Source of the DNA: Roseiarcus sp963784805
GTDB lineage: Bacteria > Pseudomonadota > Alphaproteobacteria > Rhizobiales > Beijerinckiaceae
Assembly (NCBI GenBank): GCA_963784805.1
Contig: CAWASR010000016.1
Span: 248,001 to 312,000 of the forward strand
Length of the DNA: 64,000 nt
Direction: 5' to 3'
The translations under genes were made by a program, and so were the position numbers. The notes beneath the pieces are model-generated. The model had not been told where the DNA came from. It did no database searches and was given only the letters and a program-made list of their open reading frames with translations. Shown here piece by piece: positions 27,601 to 34,492 of the stretch (positions within the stretch are counted from its first letter, which is position 1; every line of letters begins with the position of its first letter).

Positions 27601-27958
27601 CGCCACACCGTTGTTGATACGCTCTGATGACTCCTTGCAGCTCCTCCGGGTCAAGGCGATTTGACAACGCCGTCGACCCGACGAGGTCGCAGAACATGAG
27701 CGTGAGGTGGCGTCGCTCGGCATGGTCTTGCGGGATCGGCTTGGTCGCGCTCGGCTGCGCGTCGGGCTCTGCGCGGCGAAGTTCGGCGACGGCCCGCGAC
27801 ATCCGACGACGATGTCCGAGCAAAACGCCCAATTTCTCCAAATCGTGATCGGTGAGATCGGGGAGCACGGCGAGATCTACGCCGTTCTCCGCAAAACGCT
27901 CAATGTACTCGGGCATGCCGAGCGCATTCAGCCAATCTGCGATCTGCCGCTGCCGCAT
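24608..27958 (-). CDS. SAM-domain / class III adenylate cyclase / AAA ATPase / TPR protein
   Basis: Multidomain protein of 1116 residues. A sterile-alpha-motif domain (about 5-63) leads into a class III nucleotide cyclase domain (about 83-262) with metal aspartates Asp91 in FCDLVGST and Asp135 in FGDG, and the transition-state Asn210 and Arg214, so it looks catalytically competent. An AAA_16 ATPase follows, with Walker A GEPGIGKS at 309-316 and Walker B LLVVEDAQWAD, and the C-terminal third is TPR-like helical repeats. Such proteins couple cAMP signalling to an unknown sensor input. An 8-bp inverted repeat lies 43 nt upstream of its start. It stands alone, not in an operon with its neighbours. 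Confidence 0.88.
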   Translation of the reverse strand: MRQRQIADWLNALGMPEYIERFAENGVDLAVLPDLTDHDLEKLGVLLGHRRRMSRAVAELRRAEPDAQPSATKPIPQDHAERRHLTLMFCDLVGSTALSNRLDPEELQGVIRAYQQRCGEVIAKYDGFVAKYFGDGVLAYFGYPQAHEDDAERAVHAGLALTEAIARLDLGAATALRARVGVATGLVVVGEELIGKGETTEPGVAGVTPNLAARLQALAEPGAVIIDGNTRLLLGELFEFRAIGPVSIKGFSEPVAIWQVLGKGDTDSRFEALRTTTTTLVGRQEEIDRLMTGWSQAKRGDGCVVLISGEPGIGKSRLVQTVFDRLKAEPHNQLLYFCSPHHQDSALYPVIAQFSRDAGFRREDSAEARLKKVEAVLTRSASNPVESVPLLAALLSIPAGDRYATLSLSPQKQKEKTLAALLGQIEGLAARAPMLLVVEDAQWADPTALELFDLVVDRSPSLPIMVLVTFRPEFAAPWADRPHVTMLSLNRLSPRQRADMIAHLTGGKRLPQEIADQIIDRTDGVPLFVEELTKAVIESDMLTDDGESYAMTGPSPALAIPTTLNASLLARLDRLAPVREVAQIAAALGRSFSHELISATAAMPRQRLEDALAQLVSTELIFRRGNPPNAEYTFKHALVQDAAYNTLLRSNRRRLHGRIATTLEAQFPEIAEAQPEVLARHYFEAGLIAKAAGYWLRAGKQAIARGAMTEAVAQLRKALDRLAVAPDSAAYREHELDLQISLGHALLAIKGYAAPEPGDAFARARELCDQLGRPPQFGPVLIGQFTLRCVRGELGQAQHHAEEIRRLGEAGRDLMWKCFGSSVSGCVCSFLGNFSDAHGYFEEYLSLWDPKYRAFVAAPGDGHVTILSYLSRTLLCLGHLDQARMRRDQALAEARRLSPFSVVFALCNAWYADLAIHGVNTGATMAPAVDEVSTISAENGFTVYTGIGKFMQGWRLAVTGLPDDGIPALLQGIEILRATGTKLNMPFFLMTLAQVYGVAGRPEQGLEQLSDAVKMVEETQERWAEAEMMRLRGTLYASMHDYAAAEDSYLQALALARRQNANFWMLRAARDLARLWRDQGKISDAFDLLSPVYASFEEGLETPVLQEVKTLLTELA

Positions 27959-28000
27959 AGTAGCCCCCGCAGAAACCTCAGCTTTGGGCTAGCCCGCCGT

Positions 28001-28036
28001 CCTCAGAGCCGATGCGACCCATAAGCACCTCTGAGG
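28001..28036. repeat. Inverted repeat upstream of the cyclase gene
   Basis: CCTCAGAG and CTCTGAGG, 8 nt each, are separated by 20 nt and centred about 60 nt before the cyclase start. The spacing would suit a dimeric repressor or activator site, but no regulator gene is adjacent and no family consensus is recognised. Confidence 0.35.
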
Positions 28037-28449
28037 GGGTATTGCTCCTTCCGTGAGATCGGGCGCCCCAACTCCGCGGAAACCCGATGCGGACGCAGTG
28101 TAGCGCGAAGGGGATTGGTTTAGGAAGAGCCGGCCGGCGTTCGGCGCCGTTGCGGGATTTCGACGCTAAGACAGCGCCCTCCTGCGCCGCCGCGACGCTA
28201 TCGAGCGCGCCCGCCGGGTTGTGCGCGCATAGGGTTCGCTCGCGAGCCGCCCGTCGATCTCCGCCCGCCGTCGGCGTAATGTCATGCGCGTCGCGAATTC
28301 GGCAAGTCCCTTGTCGGGCTTGCAGACTCGGACTACTGTTCCGTCGCGTAGTCTCGCGGTTACATCGCGCGGTTCGACAGGGTTTTTAGACGATGTCCTC
28401 GCGCCGGGAGGAGCCTCGCCGTCCAACGACCGTGAAGTCTGGCGAAAAA
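28037..28449. other. Gene-poor gap between cyclase and radical-SAM gene
   Basis: About 410 nt with no recognisable gene. A minus-strand frame of 86 codons (28166-28426) is arginine-rich, has no ribosome site, and has no family resemblance I can name; it is left uncalled. Promoters for the divergent cyclase and radical-SAM genes must lie here or just beside it, but no clear -35/-10 pair stands out. Confidence 0.5.
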
Positions 28450-30033
28450 ATGCGCGCGCTGGTGGTGTGCACGCATTTGCGTCCAGGGAGAATCAAGCGC
28501 AGGTCGCGCTATGTGATGCAGCCGCTCAGCGGTTTGCACCTCGCCTCGCTGATCGATCACGAACATTTCGAGGTGCGCCTCCATCATGAGGACTGGCACG
28601 GTCCGTTCGACACCTCGGATTGTGGTCGCTATCACCTGGTGTTTCTGACGGGACTGCAAGCCGACTTCGATCGAATGCGGCAGCTGGCTTATTTCTTCAA
28701 GCGCAGCGGCGCCGTCGTGGCGGCAGGTGGCAGCATCTGTACGTCTTTTCCCGAGTTTGCGACGCGATTTTTTGATGTGGTGTGCGCCGGTGGGGTCGAA
28801 AGCGCCGCGGACGTCTCGACGGATTTCCTGCGCGGCCAACTCAAGAGAATCTATTCTTCCGCCGTTGATCGAATCCGCGCTTACGACGTGGACTACACGC
28901 ATTTCCCGAAAAACGGCATCAACCCAATCATGCATCTTCTCGAATCTTCGCGCGGCTGCAGCTTCAAATGTCGCTTCTGCACCATGCCCGCGGAGGTCGG
29001 CGCTCACGCTCCCTATGATCTTGCGGCCCTATCCGGGGCGATCGATAGCGCTCTTTCATCGGCGCCGTTGTCCAGTTTCCGCCGCTGGTACCCAATCATC
29101 TTGCTGCTCGACAACAACTTTTCCGACAGCCGGGACCATATGCTCGCGGTTTGCGACCTGCTGCAATCTCATAGAAAGGTGCGAGGATGGGGCGCCCTCG
29201 TCACCCAGAACGTTCTTCATGACCGCGAAATGATCAAGAGATTGGCCCGCGCCAAGTGCAACGGCCTGTTTGTCGGACTCGAGTCTCTCGATCGTAAGTT
29301 GCTGCGCAGACAAAACAAGACCCAAAACCTTAGCCGACGCGACGTCATCGACGACATCGCGTTCGCCGAATCGCAAGGCATCGGAATCACCTACGGGTAT
29401 CTCTTCGACCCTCGACATCAAACCGTGGCCGACATGGAGAGGCAGATCCAGACGATCGCGCGCCATCCCGTCATGCCGATGCCGACATACATCAGCGTCA
29501 TCGCGCCGCTTGCGGGAACGAACTCCTTCTGGGACGATCTCGAGTCCGGCAGTCTCGCCGCAAACCTGCGGCTGCGCGATCTCGACGGCGAAACGGTGGC
29601 CTATTCCAGCCTCGCCGACGAACCGGCGGCGGTCGTCGATTTCATCGAACGGCTGTTCCGCCGGCCCTGGGTGGTCGTGGGACGCGTCGGCATCCTGGCC
29701 AAGACGGTCAGGCGCCTGTTCAGGTCGGGCACGCTGAATCCCATTCGCTGGTACTTCATCGCCGCGGCCAATCTTCATTGCTTCCTGTGGTCGCGCTCGG
29801 AAATCTGCGCGGAACGCACGTATCTCGCCGGCACCGAGACGCTCGACCCGCAATATTTCGAGCGCCCGTCCGATCTCTCGGACGAAGACCGCGAGCGTTA
29901 TTTCGATCCGATCGCCCTCACCGACGGCTCGGGCGCTCCGGTCGAATGGCTCAAGCCCTATTTCAACCGACGGAACGGCGCCCGAACGCAGCACATAGGG
30001 GAGAGGACCCATGAGCGGCTACGAACAAGATAG
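28450..30033 (+). CDS. Radical SAM protein with B12-binding-like N-terminal domain
   Basis: Protein of about 527 residues. The N-terminal 140 residues have a Rossmann-type, cobalamin-binding-like fold (FLTGLQADFDRM, VVAAGGSICT), but only a degenerate DWHGPF in place of the DxHxxG cobalamin motif. The radical-SAM core follows, with Cys170, Cys174 and Cys177 in RGCSFKCRFC, then LLLDNNFSDSRDHM and GLFVGLESLD. The C-terminal 150 residues are basic with a hydrophobic patch (NPIRWYFIAAANLHCFLW), possibly membrane-facing. I cannot assign a substrate. Its last 23 nt overlap the next gene, a lipase-like protein, so the two are almost certainly coexpressed. An ATG 19 codons upstream is an alternative start. 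Confidence 0.8.
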   Translation: MRALVVCTHLRPGRIKRRSRYVMQPLSGLHLASLIDHEHFEVRLHHEDWHGPFDTSDCGRYHLVFLTGLQADFDRMRQLAYFFKRSGAVVAAGGSICTSFPEFATRFFDVVCAGGVESAADVSTDFLRGQLKRIYSSAVDRIRAYDVDYTHFPKNGINPIMHLLESSRGCSFKCRFCTMPAEVGAHAPYDLAALSGAIDSALSSAPLSSFRRWYPIILLLDNNFSDSRDHMLAVCDLLQSHRKVRGWGALVTQNVLHDREMIKRLARAKCNGLFVGLESLDRKLLRRQNKTQNLSRRDVIDDIAFAESQGIGITYGYLFDPRHQTVADMERQIQTIARHPVMPMPTYISVIAPLAGTNSFWDDLESGSLAANLRLRDLDGETVAYSSLADEPAAVVDFIERLFRRPWVVVGRVGILAKTVRRLFRSGTLNPIRWYFIAAANLHCFLWSRSEICAERTYLAGTETLDPQYFERPSDLSDEDRERYFDPIALTDGSGAPVEWLKPYFNRRNGARTQHIGERTHERLRTR

Positions 30034-31630
30034 AGACCAGGAATATCTGGGTAGACTGCAGGGTCCGATCGCGGGATTCGTGCAAAATTACAACGCCAAT
30101 CCGCCGCCCGCCTGCAACCCGACTCTGTTCTTTTTTCCCGGCGGACTAGGCTCTCGGTTGATCCGCGCCACCGAGCCGGCTCCACACGGGCCGCCTTTCA
30201 GCTATTATACCGTCTGGCTTAATTGCACTATTGTGTTCGGCGTCATAAGAGAGCTTGAGTTGTCCGGAGTTCGGGACTCGCAGGACGAGTATATTCTGCC
30301 GAATGGGGCCATCGATTTCATTCAAACCTACGATGGCTTCATCCAATGGTGCGATGAAAGCAACCTGCCCCTTTTCATTTATGGTTGGGATTGGCGGCGC
30401 AAATCCGGCCACGCCGCCGATTTCTTTTTGACCAAGTTTCTTCCGGCGGTCAACGCGGCCGTCGCGGCCGGCAACTACGCGCACAACCCGTTGGACAACT
30501 TCTGGCTGATCGGTCACAGCTTCGGCGGAATGGTCGTCAAGCGTATTCTAAATCAGACCAACAATAGCTACGTTCAAAGGATGAAAGGCGCAATCGCCGT
30601 CGCAACGCCCTTCTACGGTTCTGGCGGACAACTTCACCGATTCTTCGTCGGCGAAACCGATGCGAACGCCACCTTGTGGCCGCACGGCGCCGCCAATTGC
30701 ACCAAGATCGTCTCCACGCTGCCGGCGAATTACGAGATCTTGTTTCTCGACTTGCCGACTTTCACCGCCAATCAGGCCGCTTTCCTCGCTGACCCCGCAG
30801 GCTACAACCTGACGCAATATCCGAGCTGGGACCCAAGCACGGCGCAAACTGCGGACCCCTACAATCCTGTCCCCGGCCCTCCGGCGAATCCGCCCGCGAC
30901 CGGAATGGTGCGCTACATCCAGAATTACAATTTCAACTGGCAATTTCTCTGCGACGGCCAGACCGCCGCGCATCTGACATCGCAACAGCTCGATCCCTCG
31001 ATCGCGGCCAAATTCTGGAACGTCCGCTATGTGCAGACCGATGGCGGCGGGACGGACGTCGATGGGACTGTCGTCGGCCAGAATTGGCTAAAGGTGGACG
31101 CGGATTTCGATCCCGATTCGAATCAAGACCCCATCACCGACCAGTTCGGACCGGGAGACGGGGTGGTGCCCGCATGGACGGCCCGTCTGATCGGTCTTTC
31201 CGACAGCCATGTCGTGACCCTCCACGCGTCCGGGCTCGAGCATCAGAATCTTATGAACGAGGGCATCGTGCAGGCGGAACTGGCGAGCCTGCTGCATTTG
31301 CCCGCGCACCTCATGATGCTCGCGCAGGCGAGCGCCGCGACGACGAAGCTCGACGCGGCGAGCCGGGCCGACCTGAATGCTTTCGACGAACAGCTGCGCG
31401 AGGCCACTAGCCCGCCGATGTCCGTTCTTGAGCGAAGGAGAGCCGTGCTCAAAGTCCTGGGCAAGTATAGCCGAGACCAACGCAAGGCGCTCCTGACGCG
31501 CGCCTACCTGGACGCGTTCAAGAGTCCAAGCCAGTTGAAGGGATCGTCTGACGGCTCGAAGGCCAAAAGCTCGAAAACGAAGTCGCGATCCGGGGCGAAA
31601 TCGAAGGCCAGTCCGAAAGCGAAGCGATAG
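30011..31630 (+). CDS. LCAT-like alpha/beta hydrolase (lipase/acyltransferase)
   Basis: Protein of 539 residues in the lecithin:cholesterol acyltransferase superfamily. The catalytic triad is readable as Ser170 in LIGHSFGGM, Asp383 in GPGDGVVP, and His411 in LEHQNLMNE, and the N-terminal FFFPGGLGSRL supplies the oxyanion hole. No signal peptide is seen, so it is probably cytosolic or peripheral on the inner membrane. The last 35 residues are a lysine/serine-rich, disordered tail resembling histone-like or nucleic-acid/granule-binding tails. Its ATG lies inside the end of the radical-SAM gene and has GGGAGAGG just upstream. Whether it hydrolyses or transfers acyl groups cannot be told. Confidence 0.82.
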   Translation: MSGYEQDRDQEYLGRLQGPIAGFVQNYNANPPPACNPTLFFFPGGLGSRLIRATEPAPHGPPFSYYTVWLNCTIVFGVIRELELSGVRDSQDEYILPNGAIDFIQTYDGFIQWCDESNLPLFIYGWDWRRKSGHAADFFLTKFLPAVNAAVAAGNYAHNPLDNFWLIGHSFGGMVVKRILNQTNNSYVQRMKGAIAVATPFYGSGGQLHRFFVGETDANATLWPHGAANCTKIVSTLPANYEILFLDLPTFTANQAAFLADPAGYNLTQYPSWDPSTAQTADPYNPVPGPPANPPATGMVRYIQNYNFNWQFLCDGQTAAHLTSQQLDPSIAAKFWNVRYVQTDGGGTDVDGTVVGQNWLKVDADFDPDSNQDPITDQFGPGDGVVPAWTARLIGLSDSHVVTLHASGLEHQNLMNEGIVQAELASLLHLPAHLMMLAQASAATTKLDAASRADLNAFDEQLREATSPPMSVLERRRAVLKVLGKYSRDQRKALLTRAYLDAFKSPSQLKGSSDGSKAKSSKTKSRSGAKSKASPKAKR

Positions 31631-31651
31631 CGCGCCTGAGGCTTTGGCGAG

Positions 31652-31664
31652 GGGACGCTGTCCC
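31652..31664. terminator. Small hairpin between convergent genes
   Basis: GGGAC-gct-GTCCC lies 21 nt past the LCAT-like gene stop, in the 133-nt gap before the convergent OlsB-type gene. The stem is short and lacks a T-run, so terminator function is only a guess. Confidence 0.2.
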
Positions 31665-31763
31665 TGTGATGCTGAGCGGCGCCACGAGGCGGCGAAATGG
31701 ATGTCAGCCGGCCCGATCGGCGAGCAGCGCGACGTGCGCGCCCGGCACGGTCCGGGTCGTGAT

Positions 31764-32786
31764 TTATTGAGCCGCAAGCGGCGCCGGAACGGCCTCAACG
31801 CCGAAGTAACGCAGATAGCGTTTCTCGACGTCGCTTAGGGGCAAGACGACGAAGAGATCCGTCGTGCCGAAGGCGTGATCGACGGCCGGTCCTGGGCTGA
31901 AGGTCGCGCCAAGCCGCCAATAGCCTTTGACCAACGGCGGCAGGGCGCGAACGGAAGAGCGCAGATCGGCGGCAACTCCGGCCTCGACCGGTTCGATAAC
32001 GCCGGCGCTCTCCGGGCGAGCCGAGACGAGCCAGCAGGAATCGCCCCCGCTCCCCGCGAGCATTCGGATCGTAAGGGCGTGGGCCGCAGGGTCGACGCCG
32101 GGTAAGCTGGCGCAACCGATGAGGGCGTCCATGCGGTGATGGCGCGCATAGATCCAGATGCCGCGCCACAGAAGCTCCAGCGTGCGTTTGCCGCGATGGG
32201 TCGAGGCGATACACGCCCGGCCGAGTTCGAGGAAACGCGCAGCCGGGTGCCGCGCGATCAGCGCATCCACATCGAATTCGCGGCTACCGTAAAACCCGAA
32301 ATTGTGTTCCGCGAGATCCTGCCTCAAAAGCCGATAGGTTCCGACAACCTTGGGCGAACCGTCGCGATATCGCGTTCGCCGGTCAACGACAACGAGATGG
32401 TCGCACAGGTCGTCGAACCGGCAGACATCACGGCGGACAAGTCGCGCCGCCGGACCGGGGATCGCCCCGCCTTCTTCAAAAAAAACGCTATATCGCAACT
32501 CCTGGGCGCGGCGGACGTCATTCTCGGTCAGCGCTAGCCTAGCCTCGAGGGCGCCGGAACAGACCAGGATTTGCGAAAGGCCGGCGAGGTCGCGTTGTCG
32601 TGGGGTGAACTGTTGAAGAAACGCGCCCGCGGCGCCGCCCGCCTCGAATCTCGTTTCGCGTGCCGACGCCACTATGGACTCCCACGCCCGCGAATCACCC
32701 CCTCCGCCCGCAACAGAGGCGCCGGCGCCAGAGGCCCCTATCCGACCGCCCAGGGGAGCACGGCGTGTGACAAACTGACCAACCAC
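31764..32786 (-). CDS. olsB: OlsB-type GNAT acyltransferase (lyso-ornithine lipid synthesis)
   Basis: Protein of up to 340 residues matching the ornithine N-alpha-acyltransferase family, which makes 3-hydroxyacyl-ornithine (lyso-ornithine lipid) from acyl-ACP. Family blocks in order are LEARLALTENDVRRAQELRY, VFFEEGGA, FDDLCDHLVVVD, VVGTYRLLRQD, FLELGRACI, KRTLELLWRGIWIYA, and a C-terminal LPPLVKGYWRLGA with FGTTDLFVVLP. The first 60 residues are low-complexity and outside the family, so the true start may be downstream. The partner OlsA is not in the window, although the plsC gene at 22.1 kb belongs to the same acyltransferase family. It could alternatively be a related acyl-homoserine-lactone-fold acyltransferase. 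Confidence 0.78.
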   Translation of the reverse strand: MVGQFVTRRAPLGGRIGASGAGASVAGGGGDSRAWESIVASARETRFEAGGAAGAFLQQFTPRQRDLAGLSQILVCSGALEARLALTENDVRRAQELRYSVFFEEGGAIPGPAARLVRRDVCRFDDLCDHLVVVDRRTRYRDGSPKVVGTYRLLRQDLAEHNFGFYGSREFDVDALIARHPAARFLELGRACIASTHRGKRTLELLWRGIWIYARHHRMDALIGCASLPGVDPAAHALTIRMLAGSGGDSCWLVSARPESAGVIEPVEAGVAADLRSSVRALPPLVKGYWRLGATFSPGPAVDHAFGTTDLFVVLPLSDVEKRYLRYFGVEAVPAPLAAQ

Positions 32787-33351
32787 TTAATTCGATTCTT
32801 GGCAATACCGGGCCTTCTGTTCGGCCGTAGCGCTGGAAAGGCGCTTCTGGGCGCAAAATGTTCGGTTGCGCTTGGCGACGGGGCAATTTTCAATGCCAGC
32901 GACGAAATCGTCCGAGACGGATTTTTTCCGAGCGCCTCCAGAATTCCTTTATGTCCGGCGCATCGCGACAGTCCCTTGCGGATCTCGCCGGTTCCGGCCG
33001 AAACGCCGGTTCCGGCAGTTTTTTGGAAACTTGTTGTTTGCTAAAAAACCAGAAACTGCGATATGGCGGATGATAGTTTATCTCTCAATAGGCGTGGAAT
33101 AGATTGAAGGCCAGCGGCGCCAACTGCAACGCACAATCTGTGGTCGAAGGGTGGCGTTGCACGATTGGTTGCTTGCGCCCCAGTAGCCGCGTCAATCTTC
33201 TGAGTTTCGGAATATGGCGGACAACGCATTGAAAAGGCTCGGAACGGCAATGGGCAGCTATTCCGCCAAGTTGGCATGAATGACGTGTTGGCGCCGCTTT
33301 CGTTGGGGTTTGGCGCCACGACGGCCTGGGGTCAGTAGAGCGCTGCGGCGA
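32787..33351. other. 565-nt gap, locally AT-rich, no gene recognised
   Basis: No open frame here resembles a gene. The middle, roughly 32770-33110, is visibly richer in A and T than its surroundings. It contains two exact copies of GCCGGTTCCGGC (32987 and 33005) ahead of a T6 run at 33019-33024, and two copies of ATATGGCGGA at 33061 and 33212. These could be the remains of an inserted or decayed element, or a non-coding RNA with its terminator. Confidence 0.45.
32987..33024 (+). terminator. Terminator-like structure without an obvious gene
   Basis: The two GCCGGTTCCGGC copies can pair GCCGG with CCGGC within or between copies, and the second is followed directly by AG and six T residues. This has the shape of an intrinsic terminator on the plus strand, yet no plus-strand gene precedes it in the gap. 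Confidence 0.3.
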
Positions 33352-34356
33352 TCAGAACGCTCCGATGCGCATAAGGTCGTGAAAGTGCACGATTCCGACC
33401 ACCGCGCCGCGTTCGGCGACCAGAAGCGCCGAAATTTTGTGGCTGATGCATTCGAGCGCCTCGGCGACGAGGGCGTCCGGGGCGATCGTGCGGGGCGAAC
33501 GGGTCATGATGTCGGCGACTTGAGTATCCAGGGAAAAACCCGGCGTGATGTGGCGGCGCAAGTCCCCGTCGGTGATGATGCCGACCAGCCTGTCGCCGCC
33601 TTCGAACACCGCGACGCAGCCGAAGCCTTTCGAAGTCATCTCGACGATCGCCTCGGCCATCCGGGCCCTGACGTCGATGCGCGGGATGCGGTCGCCGGCA
33701 TGCATGACTTCGCGCACATGGGCGAGCTTGGCGCCGAGCATGCCGCCCGGATGCAGGGCCCGGAAGTCGCGCGCGGTGAACCCTCGCTCCTCGAGCAGCG
33801 CGATTGCGAGTGCGTCGCCGAGCACGAGCTGCACCGTCGTCGAGGTCGTGGGGGCGAGGCCGTTGGGGCAGGCTTCCTGGACGTTCGGCAACGTCAGACA
33901 GACGTCGGCCTCACGGCCGAGCGCGCTGTCGGGGTTGGCGGTCATCGCGATCAGCGCAATGGCGTAACGCTTGGCGAAGGTGACGATCGCCGCCAGCTCG
34001 GCCGTCTCGCCCGACCAGGAGATGCCGAGCACGACGTCGCCGTTCTGCACCATCCCCAGGTCGCCATGGCTCGCCTCCGCCGAATGCACGAACGAGGCCG
34101 GCTGGCCGGTCGAGGCCAGCGTCGCCGCGATCTTGCGTCCGATATGCCCGGATTTGCCGACTCCGGTCACGATGACGCGGCCGCTCGCCGCGGAAATCAA
34201 CTCGACCGCCTCGGAGAACGCCGCCCTCAGTCCGCCCTCTTTCGCCGAGCCGATCGCCTCTTCCAGCGCCTCGAGGCCCTGGCGTTCGTTCTCGACCGTG
34301 CGGATCGCCGACAGGACGGCGCTGGCTGGTTCCCGAATCATGAGGTTCTTTATCAT
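33352..34356 (-). CDS. kdsD: Arabinose-5-phosphate isomerase (KdsD/KpsF family)
   Basis: Protein of about 334 residues that converts ribulose-5-phosphate to arabinose-5-phosphate, the first step of Kdo synthesis for LPS. A SIS sugar-isomerase domain carries the glycine-rich VTGVGKSGHIGRK loop, HSAEASHGDLGM and GISWSGETAEL, and is followed by a tandem CBS pair (HVREVMHAGDRIP onward). The frame opens at 34431, but the family N-terminus suggests the ATG at 34356 or 34341; neither has a strong SD. A CtrA-type box lies in the divergent gap with the outer-membrane protein gene. Confidence 0.92.
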   Translation of the reverse strand: MIKNLMIREPASAVLSAIRTVENERQGLEALEEAIGSAKEGGLRAAFSEAVELISAASGRVIVTGVGKSGHIGRKIAATLASTGQPASFVHSAEASHGDLGMVQNGDVVLGISWSGETAELAAIVTFAKRYAIALIAMTANPDSALGREADVCLTLPNVQEACPNGLAPTTSTTVQLVLGDALAIALLEERGFTARDFRALHPGGMLGAKLAHVREVMHAGDRIPRIDVRARMAEAIVEMTSKGFGCVAVFEGGDRLVGIITDGDLRRHITPGFSLDTQVADIMTRSPRTIAPDALVAEALECISHKISALLVAERGAVVGIVHFHDLMRIGAF

Positions 34357-34412
34357 CCGCCGGCGCGCTTGAAACCTCCGGCCACGAATGAGGCGCGGGG
34401 TCCGGCCGGGAC

Positions 34413-34428
34413 TTAATCGCTCATTAAC
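34413..34428 (+). promoter_or_regulatory. CtrA-type box (TTAA-N7-TTAACC)
   Basis: TTAATCGCTCATTAAC is a perfect TTAA-N7-TTAA site and continues as TTAACCAT, the extended CtrA half-site. It lies between divergent kdsD and the outer-membrane beta-barrel gene, 65 nt before the latter's GTG. It could control either envelope gene in a cell-cycle-dependent manner. Confidence 0.6.
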
Positions 34429-34492
34429 CATAGCTCACTAACCCTTACCGGGCCAGACGCGCCGCGAGCGGGCGTGTTCTCAAGGAGCGCCC

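Noticed and set aside
28166..28426. 86-codon arginine-rich minus-strand frame upstream of the radical-SAM gene
   Set aside because: No ribosome site or family resemblance; composition is what GC-rich non-coding DNA gives.
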